DNA of 64,000 nucleotides from contig OX345651.1 in assembly GCA_947044365.1 (NCBI GenBank), forward strand, positions 1 through 64,000, in the 5' to 3' direction. The notes below the pieces were generated by a model that was given only the letters and a program-made list of their open reading frames with translations, ran no database searches and had not been told where the DNA came from. Source of the DNA: Petrosia ficiformis (lineage: Eukaryota; Porifera; Demospongiae; Haplosclerida; Petrosiidae). This document shows positions 34,385 through 49,323 of the stretch, in pieces. Within the stretch, counting starts at the first letter, position 1, and each line of letters opens with the position of its first letter. The position numbers were made by a program, and so were the translations under genes.

Positions 34385-37300
34385 AATCACAGTCTACTCA
34401 AGGGCACAGTTTAGTAACATCATCAAGCCATAGTGTTGTCAAAGGTATAGGTGCAAGTCACAGTCTGTATAGTCAAAGGCACAAGTGACGGTATAGCCAA
34501 AAAAGTACAAGTCACAAGTCTAAGGCATGTAATAGTGTCATCAAAAGTACAAGGCACAGTGTAGTCAAAGGCCCAAGTCTTAGTGTAGTCAAAGGCACTT
34601 GTAACAGTGTAAGGCACAATTCATAGTGTGGTAAAAAGTACAAGTAACAGTGTAAGGCACAAGTAATAGTTTAGTCAAAAGTACAAGTCACAGTGTAGTC
34701 TGAGGCACAGTCCAAGGCTCAAGTCATAGTTGTCATCAAAAGTACAAGTCCTAGTGTAGTCAAAGGCACATGTCACAGTATAGTCAAAGGCACAAGTAAC
34801 AGTGTATTAGGCACAAGTCACAATGTAGTCAAAGGCACTTGTGACAGTATAGTCAAAGGCACAAGTAACAGTGTAAGGCACAAGTCACAGTTTAGTTAAA
34901 GGCACGAGTCACAGTGTAAGGCACAAGTCACAATGTAGTCAAAGGCACAAGTAACAGTGTAAGGCAATATTAACAGTGTAAGGCACAAGTCACAGTGTAG
35001 TCAAAGGCCCAAGTCTTAGTGTAGTCAAAGGCACTTGTGACACTATAGTCAAAGGCACAAGTAACAGTGTAAGGAACAAGTCACAGTGTAGTCAAAGGCA
35101 CAAGTAACAGTGAAAGGCACAATTCATAGTGTGGTAAAACGTACAAGTAACAGTGTAAGGCACAAGTCACAGTTTAGTTAAAGGCACAAGTAACAGTGTA
35201 AGGCACAATTCATAGTGTGGTAAAAAGCACAAGTAACAGTTTAGTCAAAAGTACAAGTCACAGTGTAGGCTAAGGCACAGTCCAAGGCTCAAGTCATAGT
35301 TGTCATCAAAAGTACAAGTCCTAGTGTAGTCAAAGGCACATGTCACAGTATAGTCAAAGGCACAAGTAACAGTGTATTAGGCACAAGTCACAATGTAGTC
35401 AAAGGCACTTGTGACAGTATAGTCAAAGGCACAAGTAACAGTGTAAGGCACAAGTCACAGTTTAGTTAAAGGCACGAGTCACAGTGTAAGGCACAAGTCA
35501 CAATGTAGTCAAAGGCACAAGTAACAGTGTAAGGCAATATTAACAGTGTAAGGCACAAGTCACAGTGTAGTCAAAGGCCCAAGTCTTAGTGTAGTCAAAG
35601 GCACTTGTGACACTATAGTCAAAGGCACAAGTAACAGTGTAAGGAACAAGTCACAGTGTAGTCAAAGGCACAAGTAACAGTGTAAGGCACAATTCATAGT
35701 GTGGTAAAACGTACAAGTAACAGTGTAAGGCACAAGTCACAGTTTAGTTAAAGGCACAAGTAACAGTGTAAGGCACAATTCATAGTGTGGTAAAAAGCAC
35801 AAGTAACAGTTTAGTCAAAAGTACAAGTCACAGTGTAGGCTAAGGCACAGTCCAAGGCTCAAGTCATAGTTGTCATCAAAAGTACAAGTCCTACTGTAGT
35901 CAAAGGCCCAAGTCTTAGTGTAGTCAAAGGCACTTGTCACAGTATAGTCAAAGGCACAAGTCACAATGTAGTCAAAGGCACTTGTGACACTATAGTCAAA
36001 GGCACAAGTAACAGTGTAAGGAACAAGTCAAAGTGTAGTCAAAGGCACAAGTCACAATGTAGTCAAAGGCACTTGTGATACTATAGTCAAAGGCACAAGT
36101 AACAGTGTAAGGAACAAGTCAAAGTGTAGTCAAAGGCACAAGTAACAGTGTAAGGCACAATTCATAGTATGGTAAAAAGTACAAGTAACAGTGTAAGGCA
36201 CAATTAACAGTGTAAGACAAGTCACAGTGTAGTCAAAGGCACATGTCACAGTATAGTCAAAGGCACAAGTAACAGTGTATTAGGCACAAGTCACAATGTA
36301 GTCAAAGGCACTTGTGACAGTATAGTCAAAGGCACAAGTAACAGTGTAAGGCACAAGGCACAAGTCACAATGTAGTCAAAGGCACTTGTGACAGTATAGT
36401 CAAAGGCACAAGTAACAGTGTAAGGCACTAGGCACAAGTCACAGTGTAGTCAAAGGCACAAGTCCTAGTGTAGTCAAAGGTACAAGTAACAGTGTAAGGC
36501 ACAAGTCACAGTGTAGTCAAAGGCACAAGTAACAGTGTAAGGCACAATTCATAGTGTGGTAAAAAGCACAAGTAACAGTTTAGTCAAAAGTACAAGTCAC
36601 AGTGTAGTCTAAGGCACAGTCCAAGGCTCAAGTCATAGTTGTCATCAAAAGTACAAGTCCTAGTGTAGTCAAAGGCACAAGTAACAGTGTATTAGGCACA
36701 AGTCACAATGTAGTCAAAGGCACAAGTAACAGTATAAGGCACAAGTCACAGTTTAGTTAAAGGCACAAGTCACAGTGTAAGGCACAAGTCACAGTGTAGT
36801 CAAAGGCACAAGTCCTAGTGTAGTCAAAGGCACTTGTCACAGTATAGTCAAAGGCACAAGTAACAGTGTAAGGCACAATTAACAGTGTAAGACAAGTCAC
36901 AGTATAGTCTAAGGCACAGTCCAAGGCTCAAGTCGTAGTCAAAGGCACATGTCACAGTATAGTCAAAGGCACAAGTAACAGTGTATTAGGCACAAGTCAC
37001 AATGTAGTCAAAGCCACTTGTGACAGTATAGTCAAAGGCACAAGTAACAGTGTAAGGCACAATTAACAGTGTAAGGCACAAGTCACAAGTCAGTGTGGTC
37101 AAAGGCACAAGTCCTAGTGTAGTCAAAGGCAGAAGTCCTAGTGTAGTCAAAGGCACTTGGCACAGTATAGTCAAAGGCACAAGTAACAGTGTAAGGCACA
37201 AGTAACAGTGTAAGGCACAAGTCACAGTGTAGTCAAAGGCATGTCATAGTGTCGTCAAAAGTAAAAGTCACAGTGTAGTCAAAGCACAAGTCACAGAGCA

Positions 37301-38545
37301 GTCAGTTATTAAAAAAAATGGAACGTAAGCCAAAAAAAATCTAAATACATGAAGAGACAGTTTAATGTCATATCTAGGACAAACAATCACAGTGTAGTCA
37401 AAGGCACTAGTCCTGGAGTAGTCACAGGCACACGTCACAGTCCAAGGCACAAGTAGCAGTCTAAGGTACAAGTCACAGTATAGTCGAAGGGACGTCATAG
37501 TGTCGTCAAAATTACAAGGCATAGTGTAGTCAAAGGCACAGGTCATAGTGTAGTCAAAGGCCCAAGTCTTAGTGTAGTCAAAGGTACTTGTCACAGTATA
37601 GTCAAAGGCACAAGTCACAGTTTAGTTAAAGGCACAAGTCACAGTGTAAGGCACAATTAACAGTGTAAGGCACAAGTCACAGTGTAGTCAAAGGCACGTC
37701 ATAGTGTCGTCAAAAGTAAAAGTCACAGTGTAGTCAAAGCACAAGTAACAGTGTAAGGCACAATTAACAGTGTAAGGCCCAAGTCCTAGTGTAGTGAAAG
37801 GCACTTGTCACAGTATAGTCAAAGGCACAAGTAACAGAGTAAGGCACAAGTCACAGTGTAGTCCAAGGCAGGCACAAGTCACAGTGTAGTCAAAGGCACA
37901 AGTAACAGTGTAAGGCACAATTAACAGTGTAAGGCACAAGTCACAGTGTAATCAAAGGCACGTCATAGTGTCGTCAAAAGTAAAAGTCAAAGGCACAAGT
38001 AACAGAGTAAGGCACAGGTCACAGTGTAAGGCACAAGTCACAGTATAGTCGAAGGCACAAGTCACAGTTTAGTCAAGGCACGTCACAGTATAGTCGAAGG
38101 CACAAGTCACAGTTTAGTCAAGGCACGTCATAGTGTCGTCAAAAGTAAAACTCACAAGTCACAGTGTAAGGCACAAGTCTTAGTGTAGTCAAAGGCACTT
38201 GTCACAGTATAGTCAAAGGCACAAGTAACAGAGTAAGGCACAAGTCACAGTATAGTCGAAGGCACAAGTCACAGTTTAGTCAAAGGCACAAGTCACAGTG
38301 TAATGCACAAGTCACATTGTAGTGAAAAGTCGGAAATGCAACATAAGCAAAAAATCTAAATACATGAACAAGAGACAGTTTAACGTCATATCTAGGACAA
38401 ACAAACAAACATTAAGCATACATACCTTCAATGCAATATGCCTAATTACTTAGATAATTCTATTCTATGTATAACCTTCCCATGGTTAGTAAGTCACAGT
38501 TTAGTCAAAGGCACAACAAAGGCTAGTCAGTAACACTGTAGTCAA
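34385..38545. repeat. ~24-bp minisatellite, right arm (inverted)
   Basis: Reverse complement of the left-arm array (GTGTAGTCAAAGGCACAAGT and relatives). It is ~0.4-0.6 kb longer than the left array and carries its own block duplications (e.g. near 34720 and 35290, ~570 bp apart). The arrays have therefore evolved separately since the inversion while the flanking unique arms stayed nearly identical. Confidence 0.9.
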
Positions 38546-39573
38546 AGGTTAGTCAGCTACACTGTAGTCAAGGTCAGTACAGTATCTCAGTACAAGTACA
38601 CAAGAATATTGAGGGAGGTGTCCTAAACGGTTACCATAGCAACGAAATAAAAGTCATGCTAAATAAATATATTTACCTTTTCAAAGTGTTCCCTCTTTTC
38701 TCTACTCCCAGGAAATTCACTCAGTACTTCACATCACAAGGTAAACAGATTAGTCAAGCTACTCCTCCTCGCTAGACGCTACAAACACCTTTAGCAGCTC
38801 CTCCAACATCAGCCGTCTTAATACACGAGTCTAAACCTTTTCTCTCTACTCCCAGGAAATTCACACAGTACTTCTACATCACAAGGTAAACAGATTAGTC
38901 AAGCTATTCCTCCTCGCTAGACGCTACAAACACCTTTAACAGCTCCTCCCACCTTCCTCTCTTCCATGTCCATGAAATGAAATGAAATTTAAATGGCGGA
39001 TAAAAATTGGCGGTTTAGTCACATGATTTTGTAATCATCACGTGAGCTTGTTTACAATACAAGTGCACACTGCACAAGTGGGCAAGAAATAGAAAACTAA
39101 CCAATCTCCTAGCATTGACTTCTAATCCCTTTTCATGTAAGTAATTTCTATCAAGGCTTAGATGTGACTGACCGCTCTAGAACAGACTATGAAGGATCGC
39201 TCAAGAAACGTTTAAAGAAAAGAACTGGCATAGAAAGGCAGTGGAATTGACTTGTACTAAGATATGAACATACATGAGGCAAGAGAGAACTGAAATGAAG
39301 AACATTTACTAACTGAAATGAATAAACCTCAAGATACTGCTGAGAGCATCTAGATATGCTGTTCTTCTCACTTATAATACAATCTATCTGCTACTCACAA
39401 AATTCACAACTATACATTTTAACAGTATTGTAATCCCTCGCAAAGTGAAGTAGGTTCTGGAACTATAATTCTGTTTCCTCAAGACCTCCATTGTTTATAC
39501 TTAGTTGGTGACGGGACTGTCTTTGGATAGTTTGAGAAAGGTAATCAACTTTAATGTAGAAGCCATGAATTAC

Positions 39574-40079
39574 AGTAGTAGAACGCAATGTACTATATAG
39601 TATTAATTGATGAAATACAATATAAGAACAATACATTTAGTTGTTGTGTATAAAAGAAGCTATAACTATCAGTTACTAATAGATTCTCTTGACTACTAGA
39701 CATATTCCAGAACTTTATAGGAGGACTCTCATCAGATATTTTCAAGGTGGTGGTTGGAATGGAGTTTGACTGTCAATAAATGATACCACCATCTTCTATC
39801 TCCAATAGATTTCCAAATTCATCAGCAGATATAAAAAGTAATGATCATGAACGACCTAAGTACAAATACTCGTAACAATAACCAGTATATTAAGTTATAT
39901 ATTACATTGGCTAAAGAACCAAAGTGTTAAGCCATGTAATGGTATCCTACATATAAGCTATTAGTCAAAAGAATAGCTATTTCCAGCAACTTACTGAATG
40001 CAGAGTAAGATGGTTGCATGTGAGGTTTGTAAAATTGAGGAACAATTACCAAAGAAAAGAAGAAAATTAAAAAACAAGT
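39574..40079. other. Unique AT-rich spacer
   Basis: Sequence between the palindrome and the next satellite block. I see no gene, repeat or RNA in it. Confidence 0.5.
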
Positions 40080-40640
40080 ACCAAGGCTATACTACATGGT
40101 CTGATTAGAATTTCCAGAGAATATTAAAATGCTCATGGTTCCTACAAACAACATTTCTACTCGAAAACACTGTAGAATCATAACAAGGACATCGCTATGT
40201 AACTCTAGGAACAGTTTTAGAAAAATGTTTTTTTCCAGTCAGAAAACAAGTACAAAAGCTATAGTACATGATTCGATTAGAATTTCAAGAGGACACTAAA
40301 ATGCTCACAGTTGCTACAAACAACATTTTTGATCAAAAATACTGTAGAATCATAACAAGCACATCACTATGTAACTCTATATAGGAACAGTTTCAGGAAA
40401 ATGGTTTTTTCCAGTCAGAAAACTAGTACCAAGGCTATAGTTCATGGTTCAAAGTCAATTTTAAAAGAATACTAAAACACTCATGGTTCCTACAAACATT
40501 TCTGATCAAAAACACTGCAGAATCATAACAAGGACATCACCATGTAACTCTAGGAACAGTTTCAGGGAAATGTTTTTTCCAGTCAAAAATTAAGTACTAA
40601 GGCTATAGTTCAAGGTTCGATTAAAATATGAAATATCAGT
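40080..40640. repeat. 171-bp satellite, about three diverged copies
   Basis: Contains ACTCTAGGAACAGTTT, CAAACAACATTT and GTACCAAGGCTATAG words of the 171-bp family. It is more diverged than the 22-kb array. A partial 181-bp type copy follows at 40640-40785. From 40786 to 41013 I see only AT-rich sequence with an unsupported 60-codon frame. Confidence 0.75.
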
Positions 40641-41013
40641 ACCAAGGCTATTCTATATATAGTTCAGTGTAAAAATTCAGAATACCAAAATGCTCACAGT
40701 TCTAACAAATAATATTATTGACCCAAGTCACTTTGTAAACACAGTAAGGACATCATTATCTAACTTCAGAAACAGTTTCAGCCTTTTGTAATTGCATATC
40801 TAATTATAATTAGCAACAAAATTCATTAATTAATTATTACTGAACCGATATTAGCAATACACAGGATACAGTTGGAGAGTTGATATTCAATTTCAAATGA
40901 TATAATGACATGTGATTTGTAAAATCACTTTCATGAACATCAATACTACAAATGAATAGATGGACATACACGCAACAAGAATTGTCCTCATATATGACAA
41001 AACAATACAATAT

Positions 41014-41250
41014 GTACATACCATTAAAGATTTACTTTGACCATATGATATCCCCACATAAAACTCAACACAACAGTATGAATCTGTATATCATCATCAG
41101 AATACTTGATTTAGAGGGTCAGTAGTAACATGCAACAGCAAAGCAATAGAGTCTGCAACACGTGGAGTGCATAACTGGTGTCACCCACTGACATACATTA
41201 TTAATGAGATTCATAGGTCAATATCTAAACCCACAAGTGTAGCATGTGAA
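41014..41250. repeat. Dispersed repeat family C, copy 2
   Basis: Diverged copy of 20563-20810 with shared ATTAAAGATTTACTTTGACC, ACACAACAGTATGAATCTGT and CTGCAACACGTGGAGTGC. It lies on the other side of the palindrome in the same orientation. Confidence 0.75.
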
Positions 41251-42640
41251 GAATATTAAAATGCTCACGGTTCTAATACACAATATTATTGATCAAAACC
41301 ACTTTGGAAACCTATTAAGGACATCATTATCTAACTCTAGGAACAGTTTCGGCTCAATCTGAAAGGATCGATTTTGCAATGAAAAATCAGTACAAAGGCT
41401 ATAGTTCAGGGTAAAAATTCAAATTTTCATAGAATATTAAAATGCTCACGGTTCTAACACATAATAGTATTGATCAAAACCACTTTGGAAACATATTAAG
41501 GACATCATTATCTAACTCTAGGAACAGTTTCGGCTCAATCTGAAAGGATCGATTTTGCAATGAAAAATCAGTACAAAGGCTATAGTTCAGGGTAAAAATT
41601 CAAATTTTGATAGAATATTAAAATGCTCACAGTACTAACACATAATATTATTGATCAAAACCACTTTGGAAACCTATGAAGGACATCATTATCTAACTCT
41701 AGGAACAGTTCGGCTCAATCTAAAAGGATTGATTTTGCAATGAAAAATCAGTACAAAGGCTATAGTTCAGGGTAAAAATTCCAACTTTGATAGAATATTA
41801 AAATGCTCACGGTTCTCACCCACAATATTATTGATCAAAACCTCTTTGGAAACCTATTAAGGACATCATTATCTAACTCTAGGAACAGTTTCGGCTCAAT
41901 CTGAAAGGATCGATTTTGCAATGAAAAATCAGTACAAAGGCTATAGTTCAGGGTAAAAATTCAAATTTTGATAGAATATTAAAATGCTCACAGTACTAAC
42001 ACATAATATTATTGATCAAAACCACTTTGGAAACCTATGAAGGACATCATTATCTAACTCTAGGAACAGTTCGGCTCAATCTAAAAGGATTGATTTTGCA
42101 ATGAAAAATCAGTACAAAGGCTATAGTTCAGGGTAAAAATTCCAACTTTGATAGAATATTAAAATGCTCACGGTTCTCACCCACAATATTATTGATCAAA
42201 ACCTCTTTGGAAACCTATTAAGGACATCATTATCTAACTCTAGGAACAGTTTCGACTCAATCTGAAAGGATCGATTTTGCAATGAAAAATCAGTACAAAG
42301 GCTATAGTTCAGGGCAAAAATTCAAATTTTGATAGAATATTAAAATACTCACGGTTCTAACACATAATATTATTGATCAAAACCACTTTGGAAACATATT
42401 AAGGACATCATTATCTAACTCTAGGAACAGTTTTGGCTCAATCTGAAAGGATTGATTTTGCAATGAAAAATCAGTACAAAGGCTATAGTTCAGGGTAAAA
42501 ATTCAAATTTTGATAGAATATGAAAATGCTCACAGTTCTCACCCACAATGATCAAAACCTCTTTGGAAACATATTAAGGATATCATTAATTCATTATCTA
42601 ACTCGAGGAACTTTTTCGGCTCAATCTAAAATGATGGTAC
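41251..42640. repeat. 181-bp satellite array, about eight copies, partly dimeric
   Basis: AAGGACATCATTATCTAACT recurs at 41317, 41498, 41679, 41859, 42040, 42220 and 42401, a 180/181-bp period. The copies starting at 41679 and 42040 share private variants (a missing T in GAACAGTTCGGCTC and the AAAAGGATTG variant). This shows a 361-bp dimer that has been duplicated. A last diverged 171-type fragment follows at 42640-42735. Confidence 0.9.
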
Positions 42641-42871
42641 ATGGTTCAAAGTGAATTTCAAGAGAGTACTAAAATGCTGATGGTTCCTACAAACAACATT
42701 TTTAATCCAAAATACTTTAGAATCATAACAAGTACTCGGTCTAGATTAGTACACCAATTCAGCATTTCTTTGCCATGATGTATCAATGAAGAATAACATA
42801 AAACTCACCTAAAATACAGTTGCTAATTTATATCATTAAATTACTGTCCTACAATCTGCCATCACAACATC

Positions 42872-43114
42872 TCATTGTGTCTGAAATTCATTATCAATAT
42901 TTACTTCAGTTAAATCCATATTTCCATATCTCCCATCCACTATATCAGTTAAAATTGGGCTAAACATGGCCACATCAGGGTCAACAATCACAGGTTTCTT
43001 GGACTCTAACACTTTAGTTTGAAAATCTTCTTCATTTTTGATATCAAATACTTCATTCAAATACTGAGAAATTGAAATGGATCTCCATTGAACAAGTTTC
43101 TGTTTAGCGTTTTC
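42872..43114 (-). pseudogene. Thioredoxin-like exon lacking the CxxC active site
   Basis: An exon beginning after acceptor TTTTGTAG at 43114 is open for 80 codons to a stop at 42872. Its frame reads ...VFDIKNEEDFQTKVLESKKPVIVD..., then ..VAMFSPILTDIV..YGNMDLTEVNIDN. This matches the beta1-alpha1-beta2 and following helix/strand of thioredoxins, closest in style to mitochondrial thioredoxin. The WCGPC redox motif that should follow VIVD is absent, apparently removed by a small deletion, and the stop falls right after the third strand, leaving about half a thioredoxin fold. Either it is a pseudogene, or it is a gene whose remaining parts I cannot join. It could not be a working disulphide reductase as it stands. 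Confidence 0.55.
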
Positions 43115-43289
43115 CTACAAAATCTCCAAATCAGTGCCATATTTGCTGCTTAAAAATTATTAATCTCAATACAAAAATTTGTTACATTGTCCTAAAAATT
43201 ATTGTTATAAGAATTTCCAAACACAAAGCATAAAAATGAATTAAACTACAGTACAGTTGTATTAAGAAAATACATTTCTAAATTACTGT

Positions 43290-44950
43290 CCATCAACAGC
43301 TCATGGTGTCTGAAATTCAATAGAAGAATATAAGATAAATATTTAGAAATATATATACTTCAAAGAGATTTAACTCTACAGTAACACATTATTATTATTA
43401 TACATTGTAGATTAAGAATTTACTCACCTGTTGAAAATAGTAACCATTTGTACTTTTTGCTTTAAGTAGCTCAGCATATAAAAAGATAATATATATTATA
43501 ATAATTATTCAATATTGGTATTTACTGTAGATTAAGTTACAGGTATATTGGGTTAAATCTACTCTGAAAATACATTCCTAAATTACTGTCCTATAATCTG
43601 CCGTTAACAGCTCATGGTGTCTGAAATTCAATACAAAGAATAAGATAGTATTTAGAAATGTATATATTCCAAAGAGATTTAACTCTACAGTAATACATTA
43701 TTATACATTGTAGATTAAGAATTTACTCACCTTTTGAAATTATTAACCATTTGTAGTCTTTTCTTTTGGTAGCTCAGCATATGAAAAAAGATAATATATA
43801 TTATAATAATTATTCAATATTGGTATTTACTGTAGATTAAGTTACAGGTATATTGGGTTAAATCTACTCTGAAAATACATTCCTAAATTACTGTCCTATA
43901 ATCTGCCGTTAACAGCTCATGGTGTCTGAAATTCAATACAAAGAATAAGATAGTATTTAGAAATGTATATATTCCAAAGAGATTTAACTCTACAGTAATA
44001 CATTATTATACATTGTAGATTAAGAATTTACTCACCTGTTGAAAGTGGTTATCTTTTCGCTTTCAGTAGCTCAGCATATGAAAAAAGATAATATATATTA
44101 TAATAATTATTCAATATTGGTATTTACTGTAGATTAGGTTACAGGTATATTGGGTTAAATCTACTCTGAAAATACATTCCTAAATTACTGTCCTATAATC
44201 TGCCGTTAACAGCTCATGGTGTCTGAAATTCAATACAAAGAATAAGATAGTATTTAGAAATGTATATATTCCAAAGAGATTTAACTCTACAGTAATACAT
44301 TATTATACATTGTAGATTAAGAATTTACTCACCTGTTGAAAGTGGTTATCTTTTCGCTTTCAGTAGCTCAGCATATGAAAAAAGATAATATATATTATAA
44401 TAATTATTCAATATTGGTATTTACTGTAGATTAGGTTACAGGTATATTGGGTTAAATCTACTCTGAAAATACATTCCTAAATTACTGTCCTATAATCTGC
44501 CGTTAACAGCTCATGGTGTCTGAAATTCAATACAAAGAATAAGATAGTATTTAGAAATGTATATATTCCAAAGAGATTTAACTCTACAGTAATACATTAT
44601 TATACATTGTAGATTAAGAATTTACTCACCTGTTGAAAGTGGTTATCTTTTCGCTTTCAGTAGCTCAGCATATGAAAAAAGATAATATATATTATAATAA
44701 TTATTCAATATTGGTATTTACTGTAGATTAGGTTACAGGTATATTGGGTTAAATCTACTCTGAAAATACATTCCTAAATTACTGTCCTGTAATCTGCTGT
44801 TAACAGCTCATGGTGTCTGAAATTCAATACAAAGAATAAGATAGTATTTAGAAATGTATATATTCCAAAGAGATTTAACTCTACAGTAATACATTATTAT
44901 ACATTGTAGATTAAGAATATACTCACCAGTTCAGTATTTCTTGTTAACTC
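43290..44950 (-). repeat. ~297-bp tandem units, each with a possible 24-nt microexon
   Basis: Five to six tandem units (CTCATGGTGTCTGAAATTCA recurs at 43611, 43916, 44213, 44510 and 44807). On the minus strand three units contain AAAG|24 nt|GTGAGT at 44653-44630, 44356-44333 and 44059-44036, reading RKDNHFQQ in phase 0. A fourth candidate of 24 nt (44950-44927, reading ELTRNTEL) has a good acceptor TTTCTTAG and donor GTGAGT. All would splice in phase 0 to the thioredoxin-like exon at 43114. The units nearest that exon (~43470, ~43770) have decayed versions, one with a stop. No transcript evidence is available, so the exons are hypothetical. Confidence 0.6.
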
Positions 44951-45192
44951 CTAAGAAAAATAAAAAACATATTATTTAAATATCAGTAATTAAAAAACAC
45001 AAAGCATTAAAAATATATCACTAAATTACTGTTCTATAATCTGCCATCAACAGCTAATAAATACTGAAACTCAATACAAACTACTTTACACAATAACAGT
45101 ACTAGTAACTATAACAAGGTCTAGCAATACTAGATTAGTACAGCAATTCAACATTTCTTTGTCACGCTGTATGAATGATAACATAAAACTCA

Positions 45193-45460
45193 CCTAAACA
45201 CTTTCTTTCAAGGTACTGGCAATCTTTGATCCTCTTCTCCATGTTTTGTTGCTCTAAAGAAACATGAAAATAAATATCATAAATAATTGGATATGTTCTA
45301 TGACAATAAGAAGCAATCATCAGTTCCAGCAATCTGTAGACCTGGCATTTAAAAGCTATAGAATTGCTCACAATAGTCACAAGTATTTTTTCAATTTCCA
45401 CTTACCTCATCTCCATCTTGTCTTCATTCTTCTGTTGTTGCTTGAGAAATTTAAATTCTA
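45193..45460 (-). other. Two possible short exons, gene unknown
   Basis: Minus-strand pieces ending in good donors: one at ~45447-45405 (Lys/Gln-rich frame ending GATGAG|GTAAGT) and one at ~45251-45193 (after CTTTAG, frame QQNMEKRIKDCQYLERKCL, ending TTTAG|GTGAGT). They look like coiled-coil fragments and lie 5' of the microexon units. I could not find one phase that joins them to those units without a stop. They may be a decayed 5' end of the thioredoxin-like gene or chance matches. Confidence 0.3.
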
Positions 45461-45481
45461 GACCTACGCATGCGCACAAAA

Positions 45482-45600
45482 TATTATATTAATGAGATTC
45501 ATAGTTCAAATTCTAAACCCACAAGTTTAGGATGTGAAAAAGATCTAGTAATATAAAATGACATGCAACCTGGCCTGGTCACCTGGGCTAATTGCAATCT
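45482..45600. repeat. Dispersed repeat family C, 3' fragment
   Basis: ATTAATGAGATTCATAGTTC ... AATATAAAATGACATGCAAC ... matches the 3' part of 20750-20850. It marks the right edge of the repeat domain. The rest of 45600-45750 is AT-rich and contains nothing I recognise apart from likely PDE3 polyadenylation sequence (AATAAA on the minus strand). Confidence 0.7.
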
Positions 45601-45750
45601 AGTAACATCATTACTGACTCATGAGTTGTGGTATGCGGTCTTAACTTGTACTTGCAATAATAATTATGATTTAAATCAAAATGAATAATTATTTATTATT
45701 ATGAATAATTATTTATTATATATAATTATATTTATACAATACACAAAATA

Positions 45751-49222
<3,472 letters not shown>

Positions 49223-49323
49223 ACATGGACACTTTATCTATCACGTGAATACAGCCTAGAGGTGGGCCATAAGTTAAGAGGTGTGGTTGCCTTCTTGTGC
49301 ATGTGCAGCAACAGTACATAATA
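49223..49323. promoter_or_regulatory. Compact bidirectional promoter between PDE3 and paraoxonase
   Basis: Only 101 bp separate the two inferred start codons, which point away from each other. Both 5' UTRs and any core promoter must lie here or inside the genes. I see no TATA box; the stretch is less AT-rich than its neighbours. Confidence 0.5.

Larger units (their letters stand above)
27769..39573. repeat. 11.8-kb inverted repeat (imperfect palindrome)
   Basis: The left arm starts GTAATTCATGGCTTCTACAT at 27769; its reverse complement ends the right arm at 39573. The arms match through long unique stretches: 27769-28860 against 38478-39573 is nearly identical, with about 4 bp net difference in length. 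They pass through a minisatellite in each arm and rejoin in unique sequence (32580-32963 against 34049-34410). Left arm ~27769-32963, spacer ~32964-34048, right arm ~34049-39573. The tandem-repeat parts differ in length and order between arms. No coding frame other than repeat artefacts was found. It could be a very large foldback-type element or an inverted segmental duplication; no clear target-site duplication was seen. Confidence 0.88.

Noticed and set aside
29496..37618. Frames with DYTVTCAF-type repeats in the palindrome arms
   Set aside because: Products of the ~24-bp period; they end at 19-bp units, and equivalent frames appear on opposite strands of the two arms.
9536..42640. CRISPR-like regular repeats
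   Set aside because: The units are contiguous tandem repeats without unique spacers, and the genome is eukaryotic.
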